Shown: positions 1-8,469, counted from the first letter of the stretch. The stretch: DNA of 42,565 nucleotides from Bradyrhizobium sp. CCH5-F6 (GCF_001556045.1 NZ_LSIC01000208.1:1-42565), one strand, 5' to 3'. The notes: generated from the letters alone by a model not told the origin. Made by a program: numbers and translations.

Positions 1-120
1 GTGTGGTCCTGGCCGTCGTTGCTACGGTCAAGCCCTTGCGAATGCGGCAGTCGCGCCAACCGGCGCGGTGCCGGCGACTTTCGCCGGGGCGAGGGAGGCC
101 AGAAGGAACTCGGCTCCCGG

Positions 121-345
121 GAGAGCACGGCATAAGCCGTCCGACCATCGCGCAGGGAAGGCCGAGTGATCGGCACCACCTGTATGCTGCTGTGCGGTTC
201 TTCTGCGTGTGCATTTTGCGCAGCAGACCGCGGGTGCGTTGTCAGCACCCGGCCTTCCCTGCGCTCTCTTGGCTCAAGAGGGTGAGCGATGAAGCAAAGC
301 TCGGGTGAAACAAGCCGCGAGAGCGCGAAGGCGTGTGCCTGCGGG
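121..345. repeat. Structured dispersed-type repeat at the left edge
   Basis: No convincing gene lies here. The sequence contains a perfect 14-bp inverted repeat (CGCAGGGAAGGCCG at 151-164 and CGGCCTTCCCTGCG at 250-263). Inside it are shorter nested arms: CTGCTG near 187 pairs with CAGCAG near 220, and GGGTGC near 234 pairs with GCACCC near 245. The stretch resembles, from memory, a repeat found in many copies in Bradyrhizobium-type genomes. The outer limits are a guess; only the inverted arms are seen directly. It could be transcribed as a structured RNA or be a miniature mobile element. Confidence 0.5.
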
Positions 346-385
346 CGGAAATGTGCATTGAAGGATGGCGATGCTGCCCCTTGCT

Positions 386-474
386 CCGTCATTGCGAGGA
401 GCCCTTGCGACGAAGCAATCCAGAATCTTTCCGCGGAAAGACTCTGGATTGCTTCGCTGCGCTCGCAATGACGG
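386..474. repeat. Long palindromic intergenic repeat
   Basis: Two arms, CCGTCATTGCGAG at 386-398 and CTCGCAATGACGG at 462-474, are exact reverse complements. A second pair, GAAGCAATCCAGA and TCTGGATTGCTTC, lies inside them. The centre is a perfect 16-bp palindrome, TCTTTCCGCGGAAAGA. The element would fold into a long cruciform or RNA hairpin. This type of repeat is common between genes in Bradyrhizobium and Rhodopseudomonas, which is recalled knowledge and was not searched. Confidence 0.75.
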
Positions 475-589
475 TGGAGGCAGCGCGGCGTCTTACCTCG
501 CTTCCGTACCCCGGACGCAGCGCAGCGTTCCTTCGACGGTGCGCTGCAGGGCCGGGGCTCATGTTGCGGCATCGTACCGAGGCCCCTCG

Positions 590-637
590 GTCCCGGTTCA
601 GCCCCGCAACGCTTGCGCGTTGCAGCTTGTCCGGGAC
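590..637. repeat. GC-rich inverted repeat, copy 1 (related copy near 36.9 kb)
   Basis: The outer arms GTCCCGG (590-596) and CCGGGAC (631-637) flank an inner hairpin GCAACGC (606-612)/GCGTTGC (617-623). It is followed by GCGAGAGAG. A similar arrangement, a CCCGG-type start and a CCCGGGATGAGAGAG end, occurs at 36875-36930, so this seems to be a dispersed element. No gene is seen from 1 to 650; this and the two repeats above account for most of that stretch. Confidence 0.5.
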
Positions 638-650
638 GCGAGAGAGCGGA

Positions 651-1034
651 TCACCACGAAATCGGAATCCTCTGCGCGAATCCGCCCAGATCCGAGTCCG
701 GGCTCAGGGGCTGGCGATCGAGCGGCCGGTTGTTGTTGCCGCGCGCGAACGAAGCGCCCGGCGGCAAGGCGTAGTCGGTGAACTTGCGCTCGCCGGGCAG
801 CACCTCGGTCCCGCCATCCAGCCAAGATCGCTTGCTGACATAGATGCGCGTATGCGGACCGGACTGATAGGAGCGGTTGGGTCCGCGCGGACCGTATTCA
901 TAGACGGCAGTTTGGGCGGTCTGCTGTCGATCGCGCTTGCCGGTGGTTGCTGCATGCGAGGTGAGGGTAGAGGCGAGGAGGGCGACCAGCACCGTTCCGG
1001 TCATGACGAGCGCGTTCATCGGCGAATGCCTCAT
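651..1034 (-). CDS. Small exported protein of unknown function
   Basis: This encodes about 127 residues. The ATG at 1034 was chosen because AGGAA sits five bases upstream; an in-frame ATG ten codons further up has no such site. The N-terminus has a Sec-type signal peptide: a hydrophobic stretch NALVMTGTVLVALLAS, then a likely cleavage after SHA. The mature part is basic and rich in Gly, Pro and Arg, with YEYGPRGPNRSYQSGPHTRIYVSKRSWLDG-like composition and no cysteine. I recognise no domain. It is probably periplasmic or surface-associated. It is divergent from the bamA gene downstream, with about 280 bp between the starts. Confidence 0.65.
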   Translation of the reverse strand: MRHSPMNALVMTGTVLVALLASTLTSHAATTGKRDRQQTAQTAVYEYGPRGPNRSYQSGPHTRIYVSKRSWLDGGTEVLPGERKFTDYALPPGASFARGNNNRPLDRQPLSPDSDLGGFAQRIPISW

Positions 1035-1315
1035 GCGGGTTCCTGATGACGCCGCCTCTCGCACCGGCTTGAGAGGCTGTAAAGAATTGAGGCGTTGCGC
1101 GATGTTGCTGCGCGCTAGCGCGGCCGGGCCGCGAGCGCGGCGACCCGCATGCCGCTCATTCGCCCCTGAAAGCCCGCGGGGTCGTCATGGCGGCCGTACG
1201 CTTGCGGCTGATCGGCCAATCAAATTCAACGACCGGAAACAGTACAGCAACATCAAAGCCACACCGCAGCCACAGGCGTCTCGTTTCAGAGTGGGAGGTG
1301 CTCTTGAGGTGTGGA

Positions 1316-3826
1316 ATGTCGGTGTTGCGGGCCTTTCTGATCGCGGTGGTGATGGGTGGTGTAACGATTGCGAGTTCAATTCCCGTCGTGTTGCCGCAGC
1401 CGGCGGCCGCGCAGACCGTGGAGACGATCGTGGTCGAAGGTAACCGCCGCGTCGAGGCCGAGACGGTCCGCTCGTACTTCCGGTCGGCGGCCGGCGGGCG
1501 CCTCGATCAGGCAGCCATCGATGACGGGCTCAAGGCGTTGATCGCGACCGGCCTGTTTCAGGATGTGAAGATCGATCGGGCCGGCGGTCGCATCGTGGTG
1601 TCGGTCGTGGAAAATGCCGTGATCGGCCGCATCGCTTTCGAAGGCAACAAGAAGATCAAGGACGAGCAGCTCTCGGCCGAAATCCAGTCCAGGCCGCGCG
1701 GGACCTTCTCGCGGGCGTTGGTGCAGTCGGACACGCTGCGGATCGCCGAGATCTATCGGCGCTCGGGACGCTACGACGTGCGGGTCACGCCTGAAATCAT
1801 CGAGCAGCCGAGCAACCGCGTGGACCTCATCTTCACGGTCGAGGAGGGCGTCAAGACTTCGGTGAAGTCCGTCGAGTTCATCGGCAACAGCGCCTTCTCG
1901 GCTTCGCGCCTGCGCGACGTCATCAAGACCCGTGAGAGCAACCTGCTCAGTTTCCTCGGCAGTAACGACATCTACGATCCCGATCGCGTCGAGGCGGATC
2001 GCGACCTGATCCGCCGCTTCTACCTCAAGAACGGCTTCGCCGACGTCCAGGTCGTCGCCGCACTCACCGAATACGATCCGGAGAAGAAGGGCTTTCTCGT
2101 TACATTCAAGATCGAGGAAGGCCAGCAATATCGGGTTGGATCGGTCGATTTCCGCTCCAGCATTCCCAATTTCGATGCGGGCTCGCTCCGCACTTATTCG
2201 CGCGTCGGCGTCGACTCGCTCTACAACGTCGAATCGGTCGAGAAGTCGACCGAAGAGATGCAGATCGAGGCCTCGCGCCGCGGCTATGCCTTTGCCGTGG
2301 TTCGTCCCGCCGGGGACCGCAATTTCGAGGCACACACCGTCTCCGTCGTGTTCAACGTCGACGAAGGCCCGCGGACCTATATCGAACGCATCAACCTCCG
2401 CGGCAACACGCGCACGCGCGACTACGTGATTCGCCGCGAATTCGATCTCTCGGAGGGCGATGCCTACAACCGCGCGCTGGTAGACCGCGCCGAGCGGCGG
2501 CTGAAGAACCTCGACTATTTCAAGAGCGTCAAGATCGTCACCGAGCCGGGCTCCTCCAGCGACCGCGTGATCCTGGTCGTCGACATGGAAGAGAAATCGA
2601 CCGGCGACTTCTCGATCTCGGGCGGCTACTCCACGACCGACGGTGCGCTGGCCGAGGTCTCTGTCTCCGAGCGCAACCTGCTCGGTCGCGGCCTCTACGG
2701 CAAGGCCTCGGTCAGCTATGGTCAATATTCCCGCGGCGTCTCGCTGTCCTTCGTCGAGCCCTATCTGCTCGGCTACCGGCTGGCGCTCGGCCTCGACACC
2801 TATTGGCGCGAGCAGAAGTCGAACAGCTATACGAGTTACGGCGTGACCACGCTGGGCTTCTCCCCGCGCCTCGGACTGGCATTGCGCGAGGACCTCACGC
2901 TCCAGCTCCGCTATTCGCTGTATCAGCAGAGCATCTCGCTCGCCAGCGCCTACAACAACTGCAACAACAATGCGGCGAATTCCTCGCTGGCCTACAACCC
3001 CACTCCCGCCTACATCCAAAACGTGCTGGGCGGCGTCGACCCGACCAACTCAACCAGCTCGGGCGTCTACGGCTATGGCTGCTACGGCGACGGCGAATCC
3101 AGCCTGCCGGTCCGCAAGGAGCTCGCGAACGGCGCGACCTGGACTTCGACGCTCGGCTACACGCTGAGCTACAACACCCTCGACAACACCAAGAACCCCA
3201 CCGACGGCCTGCTGGTCGATTTCAAGCAGGATTTCGCGGGTGTCGGCGGCGACGTCACCTATCTGAAGACGGCGTTCGATACCAAATACTACACGCCGCT
3301 GGTGTCCGAGATCGTCAGCGTGATCCACCTTCAGGGCGGCCTGCTCAGCAAGATCGGCGATCAGGACCTGCGCATGCTGGATCACTTCCAGATGGGCCCG
3401 AACCTGGTGCGCGGCTTCGCCTCCAACGGCATCGGCCCGCGCGACATTACGTATTGGAGCCTGGGTTCGAGCGGCGACGCGCTCGGCGGCACCAAATATT
3501 GGGGCGCCTCGATGGAGCTGCAGATGCCGTTCTGGTTCCTGCCGAAGGAAGTCGGGCTGAAGGGCGCGGTCTACGCCGATGCCGGATCGCTCTGGGGTTA
3601 CCAGGGGCCGACCTCCTGGTCGGCCACGGGCGAAGTCAATACCAAGGCCTGTCCGACCTGCGGACTGCAATATGACGACGGCAGTGTGGTGCGATCGTCG
3701 GTCGGCGTCGGCCTGATCTGGGCTTCGCCGTTCGGGCCGCTGCGCTTCGACTACGCCGTGCCGCTCACGAAGGGCAAATACGACATGGTTCAGGAGTTCA
3801 GGTTCGGCGGGGGCACGTCGTTCTAG
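1316..3826 (+). CDS. bamA: Outer membrane protein assembly factor BamA
   Basis: BamA is the central barrel of the BAM complex that folds beta-barrel proteins into the outer membrane. The product is about 836 residues from the ATG at 1316, which has GAGGTG just upstream; GTG at 1298 or TTG at 1304 are possible alternatives. It has a signal peptide ending in PAAAQT, then five POTRA repeats beginning with VETIVVEGNRRV up to about residue 425. The 16-strand barrel follows, with the conserved VRGF motif near residue 697 and a C-terminal phenylalanine. The typical neighbours (rseP upstream, lpxD and fabZ downstream) are absent. The gene stands alone and converges on an amidohydrolase gene 12 bp away, so it may be a second copy. 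The family assignment is very secure. Confidence 0.95.
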   Translation: MSVLRAFLIAVVMGGVTIASSIPVVLPQPAAAQTVETIVVEGNRRVEAETVRSYFRSAAGGRLDQAAIDDGLKALIATGLFQDVKIDRAGGRIVVSVVENAVIGRIAFEGNKKIKDEQLSAEIQSRPRGTFSRALVQSDTLRIAEIYRRSGRYDVRVTPEIIEQPSNRVDLIFTVEEGVKTSVKSVEFIGNSAFSASRLRDVIKTRESNLLSFLGSNDIYDPDRVEADRDLIRRFYLKNGFADVQVVAALTEYDPEKKGFLVTFKIEEGQQYRVGSVDFRSSIPNFDAGSLRTYSRVGVDSLYNVESVEKSTEEMQIEASRRGYAFAVVRPAGDRNFEAHTVSVVFNVDEGPRTYIERINLRGNTRTRDYVIRREFDLSEGDAYNRALVDRAERRLKNLDYFKSVKIVTEPGSSSDRVILVVDMEEKSTGDFSISGGYSTTDGALAEVSVSERNLLGRGLYGKASVSYGQYSRGVSLSFVEPYLLGYRLALGLDTYWREQKSNSYTSYGVTTLGFSPRLGLALREDLTLQLRYSLYQQSISLASAYNNCNNNAANSSLAYNPTPAYIQNVLGGVDPTNSTSSGVYGYGCYGDGESSLPVRKELANGATWTSTLGYTLSYNTLDNTKNPTDGLLVDFKQDFAGVGGDVTYLKTAFDTKYYTPLVSEIVSVIHLQGGLLSKIGDQDLRMLDHFQMGPNLVRGFASNGIGPRDITYWSLGSSGDALGGTKYWGASMELQMPFWFLPKEVGLKGAVYADAGSLWGYQGPTSWSATGEVNTKACPTCGLQYDDGSVVRSSVGVGLIWASPFGPLRFDYAVPLTKGKYDMVQEFRFGGGTSF

Positions 3827-3838
3827 CAGGCTGTTGCT

Positions 3839-5071
3839 CTAGCCGCCGAGAATGCGGCGGCAGGCGTCGACGAAGACCTCTGCGCCGGTGACGATATCGG
3901 CATCCGCGGTGTTCTCGGTCCAGTGATGGCTGATGCCCCCGATCGACGGCACGAACAGCATGCCCGCGGGCATGACGGTCGCGAGCATCTGCGCATCGTG
4001 GCCGGCGCCGCTCGGCATGCGGATGGATCGGCCCCCGGCCAGAGCCTTGCTCGCGGCCTCGATCGCATCCTGGAAGCCGGAATTCATCATTGCGGGCGCA
4101 CCGGTGCGCAGCTTTTCCACGGTGACGGTGCAGGGACCCTGCGCGTTGACCTCGTCCGCCATCGTGTGCAGCAGCGCTTCCAGCCGCGCGATGACGGCCG
4201 GATCGTCGTCGCGGATCTGGAACAGCATCTCTGCGCCGCCCGGAATGATGCTCGGTGCGCCCGGATCGAGCGTGATGCGCCCGGTGGTCCAGACCGTGCG
4301 CGGACCGCAGGCGGCCGGGAAGCGTTCGTCGATCGCCACACAGAATTTCGCCAGCGCCAGCCCGGCGTCCTTGCGTACCGCCATGCGCGTGGTACCGGCG
4401 TGGTTCTGCTCGCCGGCAAAATTGATCTGGTACTGCCAGATACCGACGATGGAGGTCACGACGCCGATCGCGAGGCGGCCGCTTTCGAGCGTGTCGCCCT
4501 GCTCGATGTGCGCCTCCAGATATCCAACGTGCCGGCCCGGCTCGACGCTGACGCGCGGGCGTCCGGCGAGACCCATGTCGGCAAGCGCATCGCGCATGGT
4601 GCGGCCGCTGGTGCGGTCGCGCGCGGCGTCGATGTCTGCCTCGGTCACCTGTCCGACATAGGAGCGCGAGCCGAGGAAATGGCCGAAATGTCCCTCCTCG
4701 TCGCACCAGGCGGCGACTTCGACCGCGCCTTGGAACGAGGGATCGGTGTTGAGCACGCGTGCGGCTTCGAGCGCGTAGACGACGCCGAGCGGACCATCGA
4801 GCCAGCCGGCGTAGTTCTGGCTCTCCAGATGCGAGCCCGCCAGCAGCTTCGGCCCGGGCTTCGTGCTGGTGCCGAGCACGTTGCCGATGCCGTCGATCGT
4901 CGCGGAGAGGTTGGCCTCGGGCAGCTTCTGAACGAGCCACTCCAGCGAAAGCTTGTGCGGCTCGGAGAAAGTCGGCTTGTGCACGCCGGTCTTGTAGGCA
5001 CCCATGGCGCGGAGCGCATGGAGGTCGGCGAGGACGCGATTTCCGTCCGCGCGGGGCTGGGTGTCAGGCAT
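3839..5071 (-). CDS. M20-family Zn-dependent amidohydrolase (N-carbamoyl/allantoate hydrolase-like)
   Basis: This cytosolic metallo-amidase of about 410 residues belongs to the hydantoinase/carbamoylase branch of peptidase family M20. Metal-site motifs are visible: GSHLES followed by WLDGPLG, AWCDEEGHFG (the Glu-Glu pair), LEAHIEQG, and a C-terminal GGISHHWTENT. The usual HLD is HLE here. The ATG at 5071 overlaps the stop of the ABC ATPase gene by 8 bp; a TTG at 5080 is an alternative start. It is the last gene of the run hutF-hutC-transporter. The substrate is unknown. Its position suggests a role in finishing histidine breakdown, perhaps deformylating N-formylglutamate in place of HutG, or in cleaving an imported N-substituted amino acid. 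Confidence 0.85.
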   Translation of the reverse strand: MPDTQPRADGNRVLADLHALRAMGAYKTGVHKPTFSEPHKLSLEWLVQKLPEANLSATIDGIGNVLGTSTKPGPKLLAGSHLESQNYAGWLDGPLGVVYALEAARVLNTDPSFQGAVEVAAWCDEEGHFGHFLGSRSYVGQVTEADIDAARDRTSGRTMRDALADMGLAGRPRVSVEPGRHVGYLEAHIEQGDTLESGRLAIGVVTSIVGIWQYQINFAGEQNHAGTTRMAVRKDAGLALAKFCVAIDERFPAACGPRTVWTTGRITLDPGAPSIIPGGAEMLFQIRDDDPAVIARLEALLHTMADEVNAQGPCTVTVEKLRTGAPAMMNSGFQDAIEAASKALAGGRSIRMPSGAGHDAQMLATVMPAGMLFVPSIGGISHHWTENTADADIVTGAEVFVDACRRILGG

Positions 5072-5849
5072 GTTCGGCAACTTTCAGCGCCTCGGTGCGG
5101 ATCTCCTCGACCAGCCGCTCCTTGAGCTGGACGAATTCCGGCGTGGTCTTGATCTTGTAGGAGCGTGGATGCGGCAGGTCCACATTGATCTCGGCCTTGA
5201 TGCGGCCGGGGCGCGCGCTCATGACGATGACGCGGCTGCCGAGGAATATGGCCTCCTCGATGTCGTGGGTCACGAACAGCACTGTCTTCTGGTCGCGTTC
5301 CCAGATCCCGAGCAGCATCTCCTGCATCAAGGCGCGGGTCTGGTTGTCCAGCGCGCCGAAGGGCTCGTCGAGCAAAAGGATCTTCGGGTCGTTTGCGAGC
5401 GCACGCGCGATTGCCGTGCGCTGCTGCATGCCGCCGGAGAGTTGCTTCGGCCAGTGGTTCTCGAAGCCGGACAATCCGACCCGGCGGATGAAGGCGTCGG
5501 CGATCTTGTTGCGCTCGTCCTGGGCCACGCCGCGCTCACGCAGGCCGAAGGCGATGTTCTCGCGCACGGTCAGCCAGGGGAACAGCGTGTAGGACTGGAA
5601 CACCATGCCGCGATCGGCGCCGGGGCCAGTCACCTCGCGCCCGTCGAGCGTGACGCGCCCGCTGGTCGGGCGATCGAGGCCGGCGACGATGCGCAGCAGC
5701 GTGGACTTGCCGCAGCCGGACGGACCGAGGATGGTGACGAAGTCGTTGTTGCCGATGGTGAGGTCAGTCGGCTCCAGCGCTCTCGTCGGCGCGTTGCCAT
5801 GGCGTGCGGGGAAGGTGCGTGAGACCTGCTCGATCTTGAGAATCGTCAT
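5064..5849 (-). CDS. ABC transporter ATP-binding protein, NitT/TauT (SsuB/TauB) type
   Basis: This nucleotide-binding subunit (about 261 residues) powers import by the adjacent permease. Motifs seen are Walker A GPSGCGKST (residues 42-50), signature LSGGMQQR, Walker B ILLLDEPFGALD and switch histidine THDIEEA. The ATG at 5849 is chosen because it overlaps the permease stop as ATGA with GGAAG upstream; an in-frame GTG-type extension of eight codons exists but lacks support. The cargo cannot be read from the sequence. The hut context suggests histidine, urocanate or a related imidazole or formyl amino acid. Confidence 0.92.
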   Translation of the reverse strand: MTILKIEQVSRTFPARHGNAPTRALEPTDLTIGNNDFVTILGPSGCGKSTLLRIVAGLDRPTSGRVTLDGREVTGPGADRGMVFQSYTLFPWLTVRENIAFGLRERGVAQDERNKIADAFIRRVGLSGFENHWPKQLSGGMQQRTAIARALANDPKILLLDEPFGALDNQTRALMQEMLLGIWERDQKTVLFVTHDIEEAIFLGSRVIVMSARPGRIKAEINVDLPHPRSYKIKTTPEFVQLKERLVEEIRTEALKVAEHA

Positions 5850-6619
5850 GCGAGCTTCCACGGGAACAGCCACGCGTTGAACGCCTTGAACAGGAAGTCC
5901 GAGATCAGCCCGATCAACCCGATCACGATGATGCCGAAGATGATCTGGCCGGTGTTGAGCAGCGCCTGGCTGTCGGTGATCATGTGGCCGATGCCGGAGG
6001 ACGAGCCGATCAACTCGGCGACGATGACGTAGGTCCAGGCCCAGCCCAGCACCAGCCGCAGGATTTCAGCGATCTCGGGGGCGGAGGACGGCAGCAGCAC
6101 GCGGCGGATGATGCCCCGGTCGCCGGCGCCCAGCGTATAGGCCGCCTCGACCAGGTCGCGCCGCGTGGCGCCGACGGTCACTGCGACCATCAGGATGACC
6201 TGGAACACCGAGCCGATGAAGATGACGAGCAGCTTCTGCAACTCGCCGATGCCCGCCCACAGGATCAGGAGCGGAATGAAGGCGGAGGCGGGCAGATAGC
6301 GCGCGAAGGAGACGAACGGCTCGAGGAATGCCTCGACCGGCTTGTAGGCGCCCATCAGCACGCCGAGCGGCACCGCAATGATTGCCGCGAGCCCAAAGCC
6401 GCCCACGACGCGCCAGATCGTCATGCCGATGTCGAACAGGAAGCCGTGCTTGGTGAGCAGCTCAACGCCCTCCTGCACCATGGTCAGGGGATTGGCGAGG
6501 AAGGTTTTCGACACATGGCCGCCAAACGTCGCCCAGGACCAGAGGGCGACGAACAGCGCGAAGAACGCAAGGCCATACGCCGCGCGCTGCCTCGATGTAA
6601 CAGGGTCCAGGGGACGCAT
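5846..6619 (-). CDS. ABC transporter permease, NitT/TauT (SsuC/TauC) type
   Basis: This inner-membrane permease of 257 residues is a member of the BPD_transp_1 family. Hydrophobic segments include AAYGLAFFALFVALWSWA near the N-terminus, AAIIAVPLGVLMGAY, and IIFGIIVIGLIGLISDFLF near the C-terminus. The cytoplasmic EAA loop that contacts the ATPase is clear as EAAYTLGAGDRGIIRRVLLP. It lies between the binding protein and the ATPase genes with a 4-bp ATGA overlap to the latter. It should form a homodimer. Confidence 0.92.
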   Translation of the reverse strand: MRPLDPVTSRQRAAYGLAFFALFVALWSWATFGGHVSKTFLANPLTMVQEGVELLTKHGFLFDIGMTIWRVVGGFGLAAIIAVPLGVLMGAYKPVEAFLEPFVSFARYLPASAFIPLLILWAGIGELQKLLVIFIGSVFQVILMVAVTVGATRRDLVEAAYTLGAGDRGIIRRVLLPSSAPEIAEILRLVLGWAWTYVIVAELIGSSSGIGHMITDSQALLNTGQIIFGIIVIGLIGLISDFLFKAFNAWLFPWKLA

Positions 6620-6690
6620 CAGACTGTCTATCCGAGAAGTCGATCATGTGCCGGTCCCGCGCTTCAGCGGAACCGGCGGCTTGAAGACGT

Positions 6691-7635
6691 TTACTTGATG
6701 AAGCTCGCGTCGAAGAGGTCCTCGACCTTCGGCGCGGCCTTGATGATGCCGATCTCGAGCAGGAGGTCGGCGGCCTCCTTGTTGAAGGTCAGGAAGTCGC
6801 CGGCGAAGAATTTCTGGTTCGCGGCCTTGTCCTGCCAGCGCAGATATTTTGCCGAGTTCCCGAACTGCTCGGCGGTCTGCTTCACGTCGGCGCCCATGAT
6901 CTCGTAGGCCTTGGCCTGGTCCTTGGCGATCATCTCGAGCGCCTCGAAATAGCTGTCGGCGAGCGCCTTGGCGGCCTTGGGATTCTCCGTCAGGAACTTC
7001 GGTGTGCAGCCAAAAGTGTCCATGACCATCGGGTAGTCGAGCGTGGTGGCGATGATCTTGCCCTTGTCCGGCGCGGCGCGAACCGTCGACAGGTAAGGCT
7101 CGTAGGTCATCGCGGCGTCGTTCTGGCCGGAGACGAAGGCCTGCGCGGCGGCAGCCGGCTCCAGGTTCACGACCGTGACGTCCTTCACAGTCAGCCCGTT
7201 TTTCTTCAGCATCCAGGCCAGCGCGAAATAGGGCGAGGTGCCGGGCGCGGAGGCCGCGATGGTCTTGCCCTTCAGGTCCTTGATCGCGGCGACGTCGTTG
7301 CGCACCGCCATGCCGTCGGCGCCGTAGCTCTTGTCGAGCTGGAAGATCTGCTTGGTCGCAACGCCATTGGCATTCCAGGAGATCCAGGTCTCGACCGTGG
7401 TCGCCGCGCACTGGATGTCGCCGGAGGCGATCGCGAGATGGCGGTCCTTCTGCGGAATCTTCTTGATGGTGACGTCGAGGCCGTTCTTCTTGAAGATGCC
7501 GGCCTCCTTCGCCAGCGTCAGCGGCGCGAAGCCGGTCCATCCGGAGATGCCGACGCCGACCTTGACGTCGTCGGCGAGCGCGGGAGTTGCGGCCGCGAGG
7601 GCAATGATTGTCGCAAATACTTTCGAACTACGCAT
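6691..7635 (-). CDS. ABC transporter periplasmic substrate-binding protein (NMT1/SsuA-like)
   Basis: The product is about 314 residues from the ATG at 7635, which has AGAGGA upstream. It starts with a Sec signal peptide (SSKVFATIIALAAATPALA) and continues with a mature SsuA/TauA/NMT1-like fold: VGVGISGWTGFAPLTLAKEAGIF is the typical opening, followed by IASGDIQCAATT and DLKGKTIAASAPGTSPYFAL. It delivers an unknown ligand to the permease downstream. The gene lies 105 bp after hutC on the same strand. A half-operator-like ATATGTC (7730-7736) sits in that gap. Confidence 0.9.
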   Translation of the reverse strand: MRSSKVFATIIALAAATPALADDVKVGVGISGWTGFAPLTLAKEAGIFKKNGLDVTIKKIPQKDRHLAIASGDIQCAATTVETWISWNANGVATKQIFQLDKSYGADGMAVRNDVAAIKDLKGKTIAASAPGTSPYFALAWMLKKNGLTVKDVTVVNLEPAAAAQAFVSGQNDAAMTYEPYLSTVRAAPDKGKIIATTLDYPMVMDTFGCTPKFLTENPKAAKALADSYFEALEMIAKDQAKAYEIMGADVKQTAEQFGNSAKYLRWQDKAANQKFFAGDFLTFNKEAADLLLEIGIIKAAPKVEDLFDASFIK

Positions 7636-7740
7636 GTTTGTCGTCCTCTTGCCGATCGATGGATTGACGTCCTGTTGATTACTGCCGGCCCATCTGGGCC
7701 GTTGCCCGAAGCGTTGCACGATTTGTGCCGACATATCCTC

Positions 7741-8469
7741 TCAGCCTCCCTTGAATCGGGCAACAAGGCGGTGAGAGTCACCGGGATAGAGCAGCCGCAC
7801 GGCCGTGATGGTGCGCGCGCTGCGCCAGGTATAGCGGTCGATCACGAGGCAGGGTGCGCCGACGGCGATGCCGAGTGCTGCCGCGGTGCGATCGTCCGCA
7901 ACGATCGCGCTGATCGTGTGCTCGGCTTCCGTCCATGGGACATGATGGAGCAGCCATGAGCCGGGTGGTTCGCGCGAGAAGTCCGCAGTCGCGGCATTCG
8001 GCACCGACGACAGATCGATCAGCCTGTCCTCGACCGCGAACGGCACGTTGTCGGCACTGTGCCGGCAGGCGATCGCGATCACCTTGCCCGCCTTCTTGAC
8101 GCCGAGACGGTCGCGGTCGGCAGCCGTGGCCACACGCAGCTTGCGGCCGATCAACTCGTAGCCGTAAGCGCGCCCAAGGGCGGTGATCTCGGCGCGAATG
8201 TCGGCGATCTTGAGAACCGCCGATTGATGCTGCGGCCGGCGCACGAAGGAGCCCGCGCGCCGCCGCCGTTCGATCAGGTCGGCCTGCGCCAGCTCCGACA
8301 GCGCCTTGTTCACGGTCATGCGCGAGCAGCCGTAGCGGGCCACCAATTCGTGCTCGAATGGAATGCGGTGGCCGGGCGGCCATTCGCCTGTCAGGATGCG
8401 CTTCTCGATGTCGGCGCGGATGCGCTTGTAGAGCGTGGGCTTGTCGGTTGCTTCGGCCGCGAGGCTCAT
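7741..8469 (-). CDS. hutC: Histidine utilisation repressor HutC (GntR family)
   Basis: HutC represses hut genes and is released by urocanate. The 242-residue product has an N-terminal winged helix of the GntR type: FEHELVARYGCSRMTVNKAL, then LIERRRRAGSFV as the wing. A C-terminal UTRA ligand-binding domain follows. The ATG at 8469 overlaps the hutF stop as ATGA, which fixes the start and shows translational coupling. Its probable operator is the 20-bp palindrome at 9859-9878 between hutF and hutI. Confidence 0.93.
   Translation of the reverse strand: MSLAAEATDKPTLYKRIRADIEKRILTGEWPPGHRIPFEHELVARYGCSRMTVNKALSELAQADLIERRRRAGSFVRRPQHQSAVLKIADIRAEITALGRAYGYELIGRKLRVATAADRDRLGVKKAGKVIAIACRHSADNVPFAVEDRLIDLSSVPNAATADFSREPPGSWLLHHVPWTEAEHTISAIVADDRTAAALGIAVGAPCLVIDRYTWRSARTITAVRLLYPGDSHRLVARFKGG

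Noticed and set aside
3..308. Open frame at the left edge
   Set aside because: It runs through the inverted repeats of the left-edge element, and the translation is Arg/Pro-rich with no recognisable feature.
1376..3019. 547-codon open frame antisense to bamA
   Set aside because: It mirrors bamA in a GC-rich codon pattern, has Arg/Asp/Val-heavy composition, and shows no domain. The sense strand is unmistakably BamA.
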